DNA of 64,000 nt from positions 891,452 through 955,451 of the forward strand of contig NC_053119.1 in NCBI RefSeq assembly GCF_010015445.1, in the 5' to 3' direction. The position numbers and the translations under genes are program-made. Below the pieces are notes generated by a model. That model did no database searches and was not told the origin of the DNA. It saw only the letters and a list, made by a program, of their open reading frames with translations. The stretch comes from Perca fluviatilis. Its lineage: Eukaryota > Chordata > Actinopteri > Perciformes > Percidae. Every line of letters starts with the position of its first letter. Position 1 is the stretch's first letter. This document shows positions 41,301 to 45,419 of this stretch, one piece after another.

Positions 41301-43695
41301 TGCTCAGTGCCTCAATCTTCTCCTTCATCCTCCCACTCTTCTGCTCCTCTTCCTCCCTCAGTGCAGCCATCCTGGCCTCCTCCTTCTAGACCGCGCTTTA
41401 AACTGACCACGCGCCCTGGCGGGATCTCGGTTTGCTTTACCCCAACTCAACCCTCTTCCCTTAAGCCGGCCGAGTTCCCGGTTCGCAGCTCAGATGGCTT
41501 TGAATCTGTGGTTGGTGTGTTCTTTTTAATAACGTCCCCATTAAGGTCTTATAAAGAGACTTCAGATACAGTATTAGGGGACCACTAAGGTCTATATAAA
41601 AGAGACTTCAGATACAGTATTAGGGGACCACTAAGGTCTATATAAAAGAGATTTCAGATACAGTATTAGGGGACCACTAAGGTCTATATAAAAGAGACTT
41701 CAGATACAGTATTAGAGGACCACTAAGGTCTATATAAAAGAGACTTCAGATACAGTATTAGGGGACCACTAAGGTCTATATAAAAGAGACTTCAGATACA
41801 GTATTAGGGGACCACTAAGGTCTATATAAAAGAGACTTCAGATACAGTATTAGGGGACCACTAAGGTCTATATAAAAGAGACTTCAGATACAGTATTAGG
41901 GGACCACTAAGGTCTATATAAAAGATACTTCAGATACAGTATTAGGGGACCAGAGTCTGTGTTTTGAGTTGCAAATTGAAATGGGGGAATGAATCAATGT
42001 TTCTACTTGATAAAACTGGCCAGTGCAACCCAACCCCAAAAAACCTTTTAGAACTTCCTTTACATAAATAAAGACATTTGCACCATAATTTGTTGTGGAA
42101 GAATTCACCAGAATGCAGAAAATGAAGCGTTTGACATTCAAAATTTCAATTTTTGCTCAAAAGCGGAGATCTCAACTCCAACGCCCCAAATGTTTGAACC
42201 CATAGTGAGGCCCTTGCAGCCCAGGTGAGGAGGTTTAAACTGCACACAGTCAGACTGTTTAACCCTGGTGTTGTCTTCCCTTTGATCATGAACTGGTTGT
42301 CTATCCAGGTCAAAAGTGACATCGAATTTTTGGTGTTTTTTTCAGCATTTTTTGCTCTTTTTTTATGCTTTTGATACTTTTTTCAACGCTTTGTTTTAAA
42401 TTCATGGTCAGTAAATCTAATTTATATGACTTTATTCCTAATTTTTGAGTTAAAAAGTTAATTATTTCGACTAATAGGTAAGATCAGAGGATGTTGAGTG
42501 GATGACAGACTGCTTTATGTCAAGGTTTAGTCAGGATATTGTTCTTAAAACCATTTGAAAGATGTTTTTCAAAGATTCAATGAAAGTAATCATTAATTTT
42601 ACCTGCAAAGAACCACCATAAATTGATGCAGAAAAGGCACAATTTGTTGCAGAAAAATTCACCAGAATGCAGAAAATGAAGCATTTGACATTCAGATCTC
42701 AACTCCAACGCCCCAAAATGTTGAACCCAAAGTGCACACAGTCAGACTGTTTAACCCTAGAGCTGTCTTCCTTTGACCATGAACTGGTTGTCTATGCAGG
42801 TCAAAAGTGACATTGAATTTGTGGTGCTTTTTTCAGCATTTTTGGCTCTTTTTTATGGTTTTGACACATTTTTAAAACATTTTTGTCACTTGTTTCAACG
42901 TTTTGTTTTAAATTCATGGTCAATAAACCTAATTTATATGACATTATACCTAATTTCTGTGTTACAAAGGCAGAAATGATTAATTATTTTGACTAATAGG
43001 TAAGATCAAAGGATGTTGAGTGGATGACAGACTGCTTTATGTCAAGGTTTAGTCAGGATATTGTTCTTAAAACCATTTGAAACATGTTTTTCAAAGATTC
43101 AATGAAAGTAGTCATTAATTTTACTTGCAAAAGAACCATGGATGCACGTTGTATGGAACACATACAACATGCATCCATACATCCAGGCTTCAAAATTAAC
43201 TTTTTCGTCTACCAGCCAAATGGCTAGTGAATGTTCAAATGTTACCAGCCACTCAATAGATTACCATTGGGGTTTTTTGGGCTGGTGAGTGACGCAAATC
43301 TACCAGCCACTTGCATATTTCAGCAGCATTTGGCTGGTAAACGGTGCTAATTTGGAACCCTGCATACATCTATGTTATATTTGGGCATTTTGGTTCAAAG
43401 AAACCAATATTTCTGATAGAAACAACTTTGAAAACAACACAAGGCTTAAAAACAGCAGCTGTCCTCTCTGTTCCCAGCGTCTCTGCCACGTCTCAGCCTG
43501 TCCCTCACCAACACCAACACGAACGTAGCAGCAGGAATGTAAAACTGGACTGTTCCAGTTTTATGGCATGCTTCACGACATGGAAAACAGCCTCCAGAGC
43601 AGATGCAAACAAGCACAGAGCAAACTAAAGTCTCTGAATCGTTCTCACCACAGGTCCGAGCCGTCCTCTGCCTCCTGGTTCTGGCTGCTCTCCAT
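522..43695 (-). CDS. Glutaminase-family (GLS-like) gene, N-terminal part, multi-exon, 3' part outside window
   Basis: Glutaminases hydrolyse glutamine to glutamate and ammonia. Only the N-terminal region is in the window. Splice-bounded exons on the minus strand lie at 43649-43695, 38751-38851, 6923-6972, 5088-5244 and/or 3514-3596, 2001-2067 and 522-634. Phases agree across 1-2-3-4b-5-6 (4b = 3514-3596). The last two exons read ...[20 protein letters not shown] then [18 protein letters not shown]..., which fits the helical EF-hand-like region before the glutaminase catalytic domain (family pattern S-x-GL-x-x-SDPRL-x-EC). Upstream exons encode an acidic start ([15 protein letters not shown]), a basic stretch ([11 protein letters not shown]) and a linker. 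The serine-lysine catalytic domain and ankyrin repeats would lie left of base 1. The start ATG at 43693-43695 has an in-frame TGA three codons upstream. Intron 2 is ~31.8 kb and holds TRIM A-C; intron 1 holds TRIM D. Family assignment is fairly secure; paralogue and first-exon structure are inferred. Confidence 0.68.
773..1267. mobile_element. MITE with ~41-bp terminal inverted repeats carrying a minisatellite
   Basis: The left end 773-813 and right end 1227-1267 are near-perfect inverted copies (about 41 bp, containing GCAGACATGTTGAC and TAGGAAAAGCACA). There is no coding capacity. The interior is mostly the 47-bp array. It lies in an intron of the GLS-like gene. Confidence 0.75.
833..1149. 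repeat. 47-bp tandem repeat, ~6.7 copies
   Basis: Direct copies of a 47-bp unit (GGCTGCATTCCACTTAGGAG ... TATTAAACCATTA), differing mainly at GAGACC/GAGGTC. It is contained within the TIR element 773-1267. Confidence 0.92.
1321..1782. mobile_element. TTAA-flanked MITE (piggyBac-type target)
   Basis: Starts TTAAAGGTACCCTGCCATAC and ends with the near inverse GTATacagcagggcacctTTAA-like sequence. Both ends carry TTAA, the piggyBac target. It is 462 bp without an open transposase, so it is non-autonomous. Confidence 0.65.
2001..2067 (-). CDS. GLS-like gene, exon 5 (N-terminal glutaminase EF-hand-like region)
   Basis: Acceptor CTGTGGTTTCAG, donor GTAATT. Reads [22 protein letters not shown], ending in phase 0. 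The pattern D-[IL]-LF-x3-A-x-x-x-x-I-x-[VI]-x-x-F matches the same part of vertebrate glutaminases. A second possible acceptor (GGCAG) five bases in would start the exon at 2062. Confidence 0.7.
2188..2291 (-). mobile_element. Degenerate tRNA-derived SINE fragment
   Basis: On the minus strand it has a decayed A-box region (TAGCTCAGTTTGTAGAG) followed by CGCTCATATATAGAGGCATG, matching the better SINE copy at 7378-7515. The B box is poorly kept. It is not a functional tRNA gene. Confidence 0.5.
2300..3478 (+). repeat. 46-bp minisatellite array inside remains of a TTAA MITE
   Basis: From about 2386 to 3478 there are ~24 direct copies of a 46-bp unit (AGGGGACCACTAAGGTC, CTATATAAAAG, AGACTTCAGATACAGTATT). 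Before it, 2330-2385 carries non-repeated sequence (GGCCACACCCCAACC) that I take as internal MITE sequence. The same unit recurs at five other places in the window, twice joined to an intact MITE end. Confidence 0.92.
3514..3596 (-). CDS. GLS-like gene, candidate exon 4b
   Basis: 83 nt with a pyrimidine-rich acceptor (CCCCCCCTCCCCCAG) and strong donor GTGAGT. Entered in phase 0 from exon 3 it reads [10 protein letters not shown]...[10 protein letters not shown] and leaves two bases that fit the first AG of exon 5 exactly. The exon is Pro-rich with several C homopolymers, so a base-count error could alter the frame. The 46-bp array begins about 35 bp past its donor. Confidence 0.5.
3597..4223. 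other. AT-rich intronic stretch without recognised feature
   Basis: Low-complexity AT-rich sequence with T runs. No supported exon or repeat family was recognised. Confidence 0.4.
4224..5040 (-). mobile_element. Dispersed non-autonomous element, copy 1 of 3 (interrupted)
   Basis: Reverse-oriented copy of the ~560-680-bp element also at 9455-10192 and 44401-45076. Shared landmarks are ATTCCTCTACTGTGTGACAG, TAGCAGACGC (inverse) and GGGATGCTAACGGGAGGTGA. It has no coding capacity. It is interrupted at 4383-4700 by a retroposon. Confidence 0.75.
4383..4700 (+). mobile_element. Poly(A)-tailed retroposon inserted in the dispersed element, with 13-bp target duplication
   Basis: ATTAAACCTAAAC occurs on both sides, at 4370-4382 and 4701-4713. 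The other two copies of the host element have the site once. The insert ends AATAAAGTTTTGAAAAAAAAA, a polyadenylation signal and A tail. It is probably a 5'-truncated LINE-mobilised copy; the family is not identified. Confidence 0.75.
5088..5244 (-). CDS. GLS-like gene, candidate exon 4a (repeat-encoding)
   Basis: 157 GC-rich nt sharply bounded by AT-rich sequence, with acceptor GTTGTTTTCTAG and donor GTACGA. Entered in phase 0 from exon 3 it encodes imperfect repeats of the type [16 protein letters not shown]; a second frame is Pro/Glu-rich. It reaches the frame of exon 5 only by using a second AG five bases inside that exon's acceptor, and cannot be joined in frame with 3514-3596 as the sequence stands. 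It may be an alternative exon, or a minisatellite that imitates one. Confidence 0.45.
5245..5621. other. AT-rich low-complexity intron sequence
   Basis: Nearly all A/T with AATAAT and AATTAAAA motifs. It contains only the pyrimidine tract of candidate exon 4a next to 5245. Confidence 0.6.
5622..6918. repeat. 33-bp tandem repeat, about 39 copies
   Basis: Unit ACATGATAATATGAGTGTAA plus TATGTGGAGATTA. Variants alternate TGTGGAGATTA, TGTTGAGATTG and TGTGGATATTG, with a few 36-bp units. Because 33 is divisible by 3, two minus-strand frames stay open through the whole array; these are not genes. Confidence 0.95.
6923..6972 (-). CDS. GLS-like gene, exon 3
   Basis: 50 nt with acceptor TTTCTCTTCTCTGGCAG and donor GTAGAC. 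Joined to exon 2 it reads [17 protein letters not shown] and ends in phase 0. A 33-bp tandem array begins immediately past the donor, and its frame stays open if the intron is not removed. Confidence 0.6.
7378..7515 (-). mobile_element. tRNA-derived SINE
   Basis: Read on the minus strand it begins GGCGCCCAGGTAGCTCAGTT (A-box-like, GTAGCTCAGTTGGTAGAG) and has a B box GGTTCGACTC at 7432-7446. A pyrimidine-rich tail follows (CCCCCTCTCTCTCCCCTGTC). The acceptor-stem pairing is lost, so it is a retroposon and not a tRNA gene. A related copy lies at 45119-45310. Confidence 0.75.
7560..7892. repeat. (CA)n microsatellite with interspersed GA/GC variants
   Basis: Over 300 bp of CA repeats with occasional CAGA and CGCA units. 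All frames in it are open and none is coding. Confidence 0.95.
7893..8440. mobile_element. Non-autonomous element with GTGGGGACC ends and internal 45-bp array
   Basis: The left part contains CACTATCTTTGTGGGGACC and the right part GGACCCCACGAATGTAGTTA plus GGCCCCACAAAGCTGTCCGG. This suggests inverted ends of a fish non-autonomous element bounded by CA repeats. The interior 7951-8290 is about 7.5 copies of a 45-bp unit (CCTTAACCATCACAACTAAA, TGTCTAACCTTAACCCTTAC). Confidence 0.55.
8443..8535. repeat. (CA)n microsatellite
   Basis: About 90 bp of CA repeats with a few CAGA units. Confidence 0.93.
9455..10192 (+). mobile_element. Dispersed non-autonomous element, copy 2 of 3
   Basis: Begins CAAGGGGGGGTAAGCTTTGC and matches 44401-44960 closely. 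It is absent at the matching place in duplication copy B, so it inserted in A after the duplication or was lost from B. It is itself interrupted at 9753-9901. Confidence 0.78.
9753..9901 (+). mobile_element. L2-type retroposon 3' end with 10-bp target duplication
   Basis: CTTACTGTCA is present at 9743-9752 and again at 9902-9911; the copy at 44401 has it once. The insert ends GCTATATAAATAAAGCTTAC with a short CTTA tail, typical of L2-clade LINE or SINE tails in fish. The left part (AAGCACTTTGTGATTCTCTC) also fits that class. Confidence 0.7.
10193..11892. other. Non-coding part of duplication copy A, no gene seen
   Basis: Matches 18880-20400 of copy B. It is AT-rich, with short open frames that are not conserved between the copies. 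Confidence 0.5.
11893..12824. repeat. ~30-bp GA-rich tandem repeat, about 31 copies
   Basis: Unit ACACCAGAGCAGGGGGAATG plus AGAGGGGGAA, with length variants of 28-31 bp. The long minus-strand open frames (Pro/Ser/Leu repeats) are artefacts. The array is missing from duplication copy B, where the flanks are joined near 20400. Confidence 0.95.
13187..13710. mobile_element. hAT-derived element with BED-finger remnant, 5' end deleted
   Basis: The right end GACTACAGCCCTG is followed by ATATATTT, as in the intact copy at 20725-21157. The left terminus and its target repeat are lost. An open stretch from 13464 reads [18 protein letters not shown]...[14 protein letters not shown], resembling the start of a hAT transposase BED-type zinc finger (C-x2-C). 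The rest of the transposase is missing. Confidence 0.6.
13719..14262. other. Interior of the hAT-type element, no gene
   Basis: Duplicated at 21166-21780 with small indels. It contains no supported coding sequence. Confidence 0.5.
14305..15729 (-). CDS. TRIM E3 ubiquitin ligase, copy A (RING, B-box, coiled coil, PRY-SPRY)
   Basis: Single-exon gene of 474 residues, TRIM35/TRIM39-like ('zinc-binding protein A33-like') class that is expanded in fish. TRIM proteins are RING-type ubiquitin ligases, many in antiviral or inflammatory signalling. RING zinc ligands are C11, C14, C26, H28, C31, C34, C47, C50. The B-box 2 ligands are C85, H88, C96, H99 (usually Asp), C104, C107, H113, H116. A coiled coil spans about 125-250 (Lys/Glu-rich, [19 protein letters not shown]). 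PRY-SPRY spans about 286-456 with [22 protein letters not shown] and VTLDW. The ATG follows the same upstream sequence as copies B and C. The last ~16 residues (from [10 protein letters not shown] on) are read from the end of a hAT-type MITE, unlike copy C. Substrate is unknown. Confidence 0.88.
   Translation of the reverse strand: MASRLEEDLHCTICQDIFRCPVILSCTHSFCRDCLQSRWTEKERRECPVCKKISRKLIPPLNLVLKNLCESFLLESDQRASEARCSPHSEKLKLFCLDHQQPVCYACRDSEEHTNHRFKPIDEVTRQPRKDLQETLKPLKEKLRVFERIKVKFDQTAEHLKIQAQRTEMQIKDQFKKLRRFLDEEEEARMAALREEEEQKSQRMKEKMEALSREIAALSDTVRATEEQLRAEDVSFLINYRAAVERVQQRPLLDEPQLLSGALIDEAKHLGNLSFNIWNKMKDMVSCTPVILDPNTAQPRLILSKDLTSVRRGKYQQFPDNPERIHYSFSVLGSEGFDSGTHRWDVEVGDSTDWELGVLAESAQRKGDIRSGLWTIWFFKGKYSTVSPSAPDTDLVVQKKLQRIRVTLDWNSKELSFSDPDTNTLIHTFTHTFSEKMFPYFKTQKNLPLKIIPVNLCRMGLVPKRGANCPPVPM
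15785..15793. promoter_or_regulatory. GAS-like STAT site upstream of TRIM A
   Basis: TTCCCTGAA fits the GAS consensus TTC-N3-GAA, about 55 bp upstream of the start codon. It is conserved at the same place in copies B and C. Binding is inferred only from the motif. Confidence 0.35.
16085..16780 (-). mobile_element. LINE 3' end (CR1/Rex1-like, class uncertain)
   Basis: The minus strand reads [14 protein letters not shown] and further on [19 protein letters not shown], typical of the C-terminus of a fish LINE reverse-transcriptase ORF. The 3' end is CCCAGTGTGGGATTAATAAA followed by GTCTATCT. Copies sit at the same side of TRIM B (23452-24050) and C (from 31025), so it belongs to the duplicated unit. 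Confidence 0.7.
16990..17225. mobile_element. Probable DNA-transposon fragment (CTAGGGTGACCAAACGTCC end)
   Basis: CTAGGGTGACCAAACGTCC is a recurrent terminus of fish non-autonomous elements, recognised from memory. No second end was found here, so the element is partial. Confidence 0.35.
17226..17472. repeat. 16-bp tandem repeat, ~15 copies
   Basis: Unit CAGACAGGGACCAGAG with TAGACAGGTACCAGAG variants. Confidence 0.93.
17476..17660. repeat. Duplicated ~140-bp segment plus CA microsatellite (partner at 37683)
   Basis: From AAAAAGGTAGAAAAATAGAT through TTCCTCTACAGACCACTAAT and the following CA run, the sequence is repeated almost identically at 37683-37830. It has no coding support. Confidence 0.85.
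17661..18227. other. Spacer between duplication copies, nothing recognised
   Basis: Unique-looking sequence with no supported gene or repeat family. Confidence 0.4.
20647..21836. mobile_element. hAT-type element (GGGTTGGGTATCG ends), copy B
   Basis: The left end AGGGTTGGGTATCGTTTGG and right end CGGTACCCAACCCT are clear inverted termini. It contains the nested element 20725-21157. Its right end gives the stop codon of TRIM copy B. Confidence 0.72.
20725..21157. mobile_element. hAT MITE with 8-bp target duplication
   Basis: Ends CAGGGCTGTAGT and ACTACAGCCCTG form inverted repeats. ATATATTT is present exactly at 20717-20724 and 21158-21165, the 8-bp duplication expected of hAT. The interior lost the BED-finger coding piece that copy A retains. 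Confidence 0.85.
21835..23091 (-). CDS. TRIM protein, copy B, B-box deleted (RING, coiled coil, PRY-SPRY)
   Basis: Intact single-exon frame of 418 residues, close paralogue of copies A and C. The RING is complete (C11, C14, C26, H28, C31, C34, C47, C50). About 41 residues covering the entire B-box are gone: the sequence passes from RDQRASE straight to [10 protein letters not shown], in frame. The coiled coil spans ~85-205 and PRY-SPRY ~243-412 ([21 protein letters not shown] retained). The protein ends NLSVSAE, with the TAG stop formed by the first bases of the adjacent MITE end. Such RING-coiled-coil-SPRY proteins can still dimerise and ligate ubiquitin, but B-box-dependent higher-order assembly would be impaired; this is inference. 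The same 5' flank as A and C suggests similar regulation. Confidence 0.85.
   Translation of the reverse strand: MASRLEEDLRCTICRYIFRSPVYLSCNHSFCEVCLQSCWTEKQARECPVCKKSSSKSKPNRVLRNRCEAYVLERDQRASETARQPKKELQETLKPIKEKLKVFEQVKVMFDQTAKHLKVQARRTEKQIKDQFKKLRRFLDEEEKARMAALREEEEQKSQRMKEKIEALSRDIAALSDTVRATEEQLRDEDVSFLINYKAAVERVQQCPLLDEPQLLSGALIDEAKHLGNLSFNIWNKMKDLVSYTPVILDPNTAHPELILSEDLTSVEEGEKQPLPDNPERFNDRCSVLGSEGFDSGTHSWDVEVGDITGWELGVLTESVQRKGPIRSGLWTIWFCKGKYRAVSPSHQPTDLKVQPKLQKIRVTLDWNSKELAFSDPDTNTHIHTFTNTFSEKMFPYYKTRNNLPLKILPVNLSVSAE
23147..23155. promoter_or_regulatory. GAS-like STAT site upstream of TRIM B
   Basis: TTCCCTGAA, at the same offset from the ATG as in copies A and C. Confidence 0.33.
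23452..24050 (-). mobile_element. LINE 3' end (CR1/Rex1-like), copy B, interrupted
   Basis: Same 3' end as at 16085 (GACTTTATTAATCCCACACT on the plus strand). It is split by a Tc1-type MITE at 23552-23808 and cut at its 5' side by a TTAA MITE at 24051. Confidence 0.7.
23552..23808. mobile_element. Tc1/mariner-type MITE with TA target
   Basis: The ends CAGTTTTTTTCAACTGCTTA and TAAGCAGTTGGAAAACACTG are inverted. TA flanks both sides (23550-23551 and 23809-23810). The matching place in copy A (near 16177) is empty. Related copies are at 28083-28356 and, truncated, from 31132. Confidence 0.8.
24051..24850 (-). repeat. 46-bp minisatellite inside TTAA MITE (left MITE end intact), degraded
   Basis: Opens with TTAAAGGTCCCATGACATGG, a MITE terminus inserted at a TTAA of the LINE fragment. 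It then runs into inverse-orientation 46-bp units. From about 24290 units show many small deletions and fused pieces. It passes directly into the 114-bp array without a right MITE end; a second stretch of 46-bp units is at 25098-25318. Confidence 0.85.
24838..27355. repeat. ~114-bp satellite-like tandem array, ~22 units
   Basis: Unit with GTGCATATGTTCTCTACTTT, ACAATAAGTCTACCAAAGAG, CATTAATAACTGTTTATTGA and TACACATTAATTAAGTGTTA. Units are 90-98% alike by eye. The first part is mixed with 46-bp units. Confidence 0.92.
27356..28035. mobile_element. Probable right arm of a non-autonomous DNA element hosting the 114-bp array
   Basis: The array leads into ~680 bp rich in TTAATG/CATTAACTAATGG. It ends TTAATGTACCCTTATTGTAA AGTG, the inverse of the CTTTACAATAAG motif found in every 114-bp unit. 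That fits one arm of a TIR element. No transposase is present. Confidence 0.45.
28083..28356. mobile_element. Tc1/mariner-type MITE, second copy, in LINE fragment
   Basis: Same element as 23552-23808, with the first few bases eroded, in the same LINE context (28035-28640). Confidence 0.7.
28637..29183. mobile_element. Composite TTAA MITE: inverted LINE piece plus 46-bp array
   Basis: The left end TTAAAGGTCCCATGACATG and right end CATGTCATGGGACCTTTAA are perfect inverted repeats with TTAA at each side. Inside, 28660-28825 is an inverted piece of the LINE 3' region (GGGGAGCTGGGAGCACAAAG). Then 28826-29150 holds ~7 copies of the 46-bp unit in plus orientation. Confidence 0.8.
29243..30652 (-). 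CDS. TRIM E3 ubiquitin ligase, copy C (RING, B-box, coiled coil, PRY-SPRY)
   Basis: Intact single-exon frame of 469 residues. RING: C11, C14, C26, H28, C31, C34, C47, C50 (CPIC...CTHSFC...CPFC). The B-box follows at about 85-116 (C-x2-H ... [22 protein letters not shown]). Coiled coil ~125-250. PRY-SPRY ~286-455 with [25 protein letters not shown] and VTLDWK. The C-terminus [15 protein letters not shown] is not interrupted by a MITE and probably shows the ancestral ending. Compared with A, it has an inserted [10 protein letters not shown] segment late in SPRY, shared with pseudogene D. On its 5' side there is a LINE end and then a 46-bp array whose TATA-like motifs point toward this gene. Predicted cytosolic ubiquitin ligase; target unknown. 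Confidence 0.9.
   Translation of the reverse strand: MASKLEEDLCCPICQDIFRCPVFLSCTHSFCKHCLQSWWREKQARECPFCKKISQKLNPPLNRVLKNLCESFLLERDQRASEARCSPHSKKHKLFCLDHQQPVCYACRDSEEHTNHRFKPIDEAARQHRKDLQETLKPLKEKLRVFEQVKVKCDQTANHIKLQARRTEMQIKDQFKKLRRFLDEEEEARMAALREEEEQKSQRMKEKMEALSREIAALSDTVRATEEQLRAEDVSFLINYKAAVERVQQSPLLDDPQLLPGALIDEAKHLGNLSFNIWNKMKDMVFYTSIILDPNTAHPCLTLSKDLTGVRRGEKQQLLDNPERFDGPFSVLGSEGFNSGTHSWDVEVGDSTYWELGVLAESAQRKGNIRSGLWTIWFFIGKYRALSPSAPDTYLPLQKQLQRIRVTLDWKRRYLSFSDPHTNTLIHTFTFTPIFMLTEKVFPYIRAECKLPLRILPVNDSVTVVKPLS
30708..30716. promoter_or_regulatory. GAS-like STAT site upstream of TRIM C
   Basis: TTCCCTGAA, conserved in position with copies A and B. Confidence 0.33.
31025..31255 (-). mobile_element. 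LINE 3' end with truncated Tc1-type MITE, copy C
   Basis: GACTTTATTAATCCCACACT starts the LINE tail as at 16085 and 23452. The MITE CAGTTTTTTTCAACTGCTTA is inserted again and is cut at about 31252 by the 46-bp array element. Confidence 0.7.
31256..32735 (-). repeat. 46-bp minisatellite array, ~32 copies, minus orientation
   Basis: Begins with a truncated MITE end (CATGGTGCCCTTTGGATGCT), then regular units. Only the last 60 bp are degenerate. The TATATAAAAG of each unit is on the minus strand, the same direction as TRIM C. Confidence 0.94.
32736..33060. other. Unrecognised spacer
   Basis: AT-rich; no gene or repeat recognised. Confidence 0.35.
33131..34497 (+). pseudogene. Tc1/mariner transposase pseudogene within a 3'-truncated element
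   Basis: The left end is TACAGACGTGCTCAAATTTG at a TA, with a second similar motif (GGACACATTTGTTGGTACAC) at ~33328. Coding starts at the ATG at 33506 ([18 protein letters not shown]). An N-terminal paired-type HTH ([20 protein letters not shown]) and AT-hook-like GRSRKRK follow. CGA has become a TGA stop at 33734-33736. The frame resumes ([16 protein letters not shown]) and is then broken by several deletions through the DDE domain; DPKHTAKS- and [15 protein letters not shown] pieces are still readable in the DNA around 34205-34325. The right TIR is gone: at about 34497 the sequence returns to the duplicated flank (GTAGACCGTTATCGCAATAA), also at 16784. The element is dead. Confidence 0.88.
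34498..34670. repeat. Segmental duplication copy C, distal flank
   Basis: GTAGACCGTTATCGCAAT through CTCAGGAAAAAACTT matches 16784-16945 of copy A. With the 33061-33130 match, it shows the Tc1 element and arrays broke up this copy. Confidence 0.8.
34671..34895. repeat. A/T homopolymer-rich low-complexity sequence
   Basis: Long A and T runs and a C10 run; base counts here are unlikely to be reliable. Confidence 0.7.
34896..36673. mobile_element. 1.78-kb TIR element with perfect 25-bp termini
   Basis: The sequence at 34896-34920 is repeated exactly in inverse at 36649-36673 (core GGAACATGCCGACTTATTGG). The interior has no convincing open frame, so it is non-autonomous. It contains a 42-bp array at 34976-35232. 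Confidence 0.82.
34976..35232. repeat. 42-bp tandem repeat, ~6 copies
   Basis: Unit CCTAGCTTAGCACAGATCCT plus GGAGGTAACCGGCTCCATCTAG, almost perfect copies, inside the TIR element 34896-36673. Confidence 0.93.
36713..37387. mobile_element. TTAA-type MITE with inverted CCCATATT ends
   Basis: The left end TTAAAGCTCCCATATTCTGC and right end CATAATATGGGCACTTCAA are inverted. The left target is TTAA; the right one is mutated (TTCAA). About 675 bp; short frames only. Confidence 0.65.
37683..37830. repeat. Second copy of the 17476-17660 segment
   Basis: Near-identical from AAAAAGGTAGAAAAATAGAT to the CA run, in the same orientation. Confidence 0.85.
37812..38750. repeat. Complex (CA)n microsatellite reaching the exon 2 donor
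   Basis: CA repeats with CAGTCA and CATA variants, interrupted by ~110 bp of unique sequence at 38405-38518. On the minus strand it starts directly at the donor GTATGTGT of GLS-like exon 2. The long plus-strand His/Thr frames are artefacts. Confidence 0.93.
38751..38851 (-). CDS. GLS-like gene, exon 2
   Basis: 101 nt between a good acceptor (TTTTTGTGTCTGCAG) and donor GTATGTGT. The open frame gives 33 residues, [17 protein letters not shown] at the start and [11 protein letters not shown] at the end, very basic in the middle. Phases match exons 1 and 3. The exon is wedged between a 46-bp array (from 38876) and a GT/CA microsatellite that starts at its donor. Confidence 0.65.
38876..40497 (+). 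repeat. 46-bp minisatellite array, ~35 copies, with right MITE end
   Basis: Starts 24 bp from the acceptor of GLS-like exon 2 and ends CATGTCATGGGACCTTTAA at TTAA (40494-40497). Units after ~39440 carry many one-base losses. Same arrangement on the 3' side of TRIM C, so C and D were duplicated with it. Confidence 0.93.
40560..41527 (-). pseudogene. TRIM copy D, truncated and frameshifted
   Basis: Aligns to copy C from the 3' flank (CTAACTTAACGGTTTA) through SPRY and coiled coil to the end of the B-box (GGCTTTGAATCTGTGGTTGG). The SPRY end reads [16 protein letters not shown] and [12 protein letters not shown], closest to copy C. Many one- and two-base deletions break the frame. RING and most of the B-box are replaced by a 46-bp array from ~41540, and 41383-41490 is unrelated or scrambled. 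The base-loss pattern matches that of the neighbouring array, so part of the damage may be a consensus artefact. Confidence 0.75.
41543..41955 (+). repeat. 46-bp minisatellite array, ~9 copies
   Basis: Regular units directly beyond the truncated TRIM D. No MITE end is seen at either side. Confidence 0.93.
42080..43140. repeat. ~530-bp tandem duplication, two copies, non-coding
   Basis: 42084-42604 and 42638-43137 share ACCAGAATGCAGAAAATGAA, CATGAACTGGTTGTCTAT, GGTAAGATCA-AGGATGTTGA and GTCAAGGTTTAGTCAGGATA. There is no conserved open frame. Confidence 0.85.
43140..43445. other. Probable transposon-derived spacer (CCAGCCAAATGGCT motifs)
   Basis: Contains repeated ACCAGCCA-type motifs in both orientations. 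I did not resolve its ends. Confidence 0.3.
43649..43695 (-). CDS. GLS-like gene, candidate coding exon 1 (start codon)
   Basis: 47 nt encoding [15 protein letters not shown] plus two bases. The donor GTGAGAAC follows at 43648. The two-base overhang joins the one-base start of the exon at 38851 to make a Cys codon without breaking frame. An in-frame TGA lies just upstream of the ATG. The start is acidic and does not look like a mitochondrial presequence, which is odd for a glutaminase. Confidence 0.55.
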
Positions 43696-43724
43696 CGAAG
43701 CCTTTCAGGTGTCTTACTCCACTT

Positions 43725-43815
43725 ATTCTCTGGGATCAGGTACTTATTCTCTGGGTTCAGGTACTTATTCTCTGGGTTCAGGTACTTATCCTCTGGGATC
43801 AGGTACTTATTCTCT
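43725..43815. repeat. 21-bp tandem repeat, ~4.5 copies, upstream of GLS-like exon 1
   Basis: Unit TTATTCTCTGGGTTCAGGTA-C in direct copies. It would fall in the 5' leader, or in an alternative first exon, of the minus-strand gene. Confidence 0.88.
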
Positions 43816-43975
43816 GGGATCATGTAAGACGAGTACAGCAAGCGCCTGGCTGGCTCCCTCAGTATGTCTGCAGGCCGTAAACGTGCTTTAATGAATGGGA
43901 TGGTTTTGGAGAGGAGGGCAGTCCGCGCCTGGAGACACTCCCAGCTGCCACACACACTTAAACTACAGCTAAAGG

Positions 43976-43976
<1 letters not shown>

Positions 43977-44064
<88 letters not shown>

Positions 44065-44069
44065 TATAA
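43977..44069. repeat. (TA)n microsatellite
   Basis: About 90 bp of TA with a few TAAATA units. Confidence 0.95.
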
Positions 44070-44400
44070 TAAAAGGTCACATAACTCAGAAAAAAGCAAC
44101 AAAAACTGGGAAAAATTAACTAAAATGTTGAACAACAAACTCAGACATAAGCGGCAAAAACATTGAATAGGAACTAAAACATTGAAAAAGCCCAGTTTTG
44201 ATAATTTGGGGGTTGTAACCCTCCATCTACCGAATTTATAAGAAAGTTGCAGTTTACAGCAGTCTTAGTCTTCAGCACTCTCAGGTTTTCAGGGAGTTTG
44301 TTCCTCAGAAAACCTAAATGCTGCTTCACTTTGTTCTGGGAACAACTAACCTGCTCCAGACCACCTGAGGGACTCAACAGAACAACTAACCAGTAAAACC

Positions 44401-45076
44401 CAAGGGGGGGTAAGCTTCGCTTCAGAACTGGAACCTCCTATGGCGCCATTTTGACAATACCAAGCCATCACCTCCCGTTAGCATCCCATTGACTCCCATT
44501 CATTCTGACGTCACTTTGACAGAGAATAACTTTACATCTGAAGAGTTTAAAGACTCTATTTGTCCGTTGTTTATTTCTAAAGAAACACGACAATGTATAA
44601 AAGGCTCCATTACCTTGTAGCTCACGTTATGGCTCCGTAGCAGACGCTTTTATAACAATAGGCTAACGATTGGGTCATAACCACGAGACTTACTGTCACA
44701 CAGTAGAGGAATTACCGTATAGTACAGGAGAAGCTCACAGGCAGTTTGGACTTCCATTAGCTGTTTAGGTTTAATGACTAATGTTAACTAGCATGTTAGT
44801 GATCAGTAATTAGCCTGTGCCTATGTTATCTCCTTACATATACCTACGCTCTCCGTCTCTGTAAGATTGGGAATGATTGAGATTTCTCTCGGCACAGCTA
44901 CCAGAAGACTTCACACTTTCAGACAGGTTGCTCACGTCACATCTACGTCTTCAAGCTCAGTTGGAGGCTGCGCAGTAACGCTCAGCCAGCACCGGGAAAG
45001 AGACTTCTGACATCCTTCACTGGTCTCGTACAGAGACACGGGGTCTGCTGGTCCAGTTTATATATACTGTCTATGG
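44401..45076 (+). mobile_element. Dispersed non-autonomous element, copy 3 of 3 (most complete)
   Basis: Begins CAAGGGGGGGTAAGCTTCGC and ends TATATACTGTCTATGG. It lacks both retroposon insertions found in copies 1 and 2, so it gives the empty-site reference. Confidence 0.75.
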
Positions 45077-45118
45077 TAAAAACGAGAATCAGGGACAAAA
45101 TTACCATAAAAAAACGTT

Positions 45119-45310
45119 GCAGGGTGGCCGGGTTGGTTCGGTGGGTGGAGCGGGCGCACATATACTTGGAGGTTTATGCCTTGATGCAGAGGTCCAGGGT
45201 TCGAGTCCGACCTGTGATGATTTCCTGCATGTCTTCTCCCTCCCTCTCTCTCTCTCTCTCTCCCCTTTCTCACCTAGCTGTCCTGTCAAATAAAGGCGGA
45301 AAAAGCCCCA
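45119..45310 (+). mobile_element. tRNA-derived SINE
   Basis: Degenerate A box (TTGGTTCGGTGGGTGGAG) and good B box GGTTCGAGTCC at 45198-45208, then CTTCTCCCTCCCTCTCTCTC, AAATAAAGGC and an A-rich tail. Same family as 7378-7515. Confidence 0.75.
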
Positions 45311-45419
45311 AAAAATAATCTTAAAAAAAAAAACGTTGCAGGTTCTGTTTGTCTTGTTGTGTCTGATTGAGTTTTGCAGCTAATTTATTAGTTTTTAATT
45401 TACATTTACATGTTTAAAA

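Noticed and set aside
43446..44138. 230-residue minus-strand frame as one gene
   Set aside because: Begins in a TA microsatellite and crosses GLS-like exon 1 in another frame; only the 43718-43944 part is of interest.
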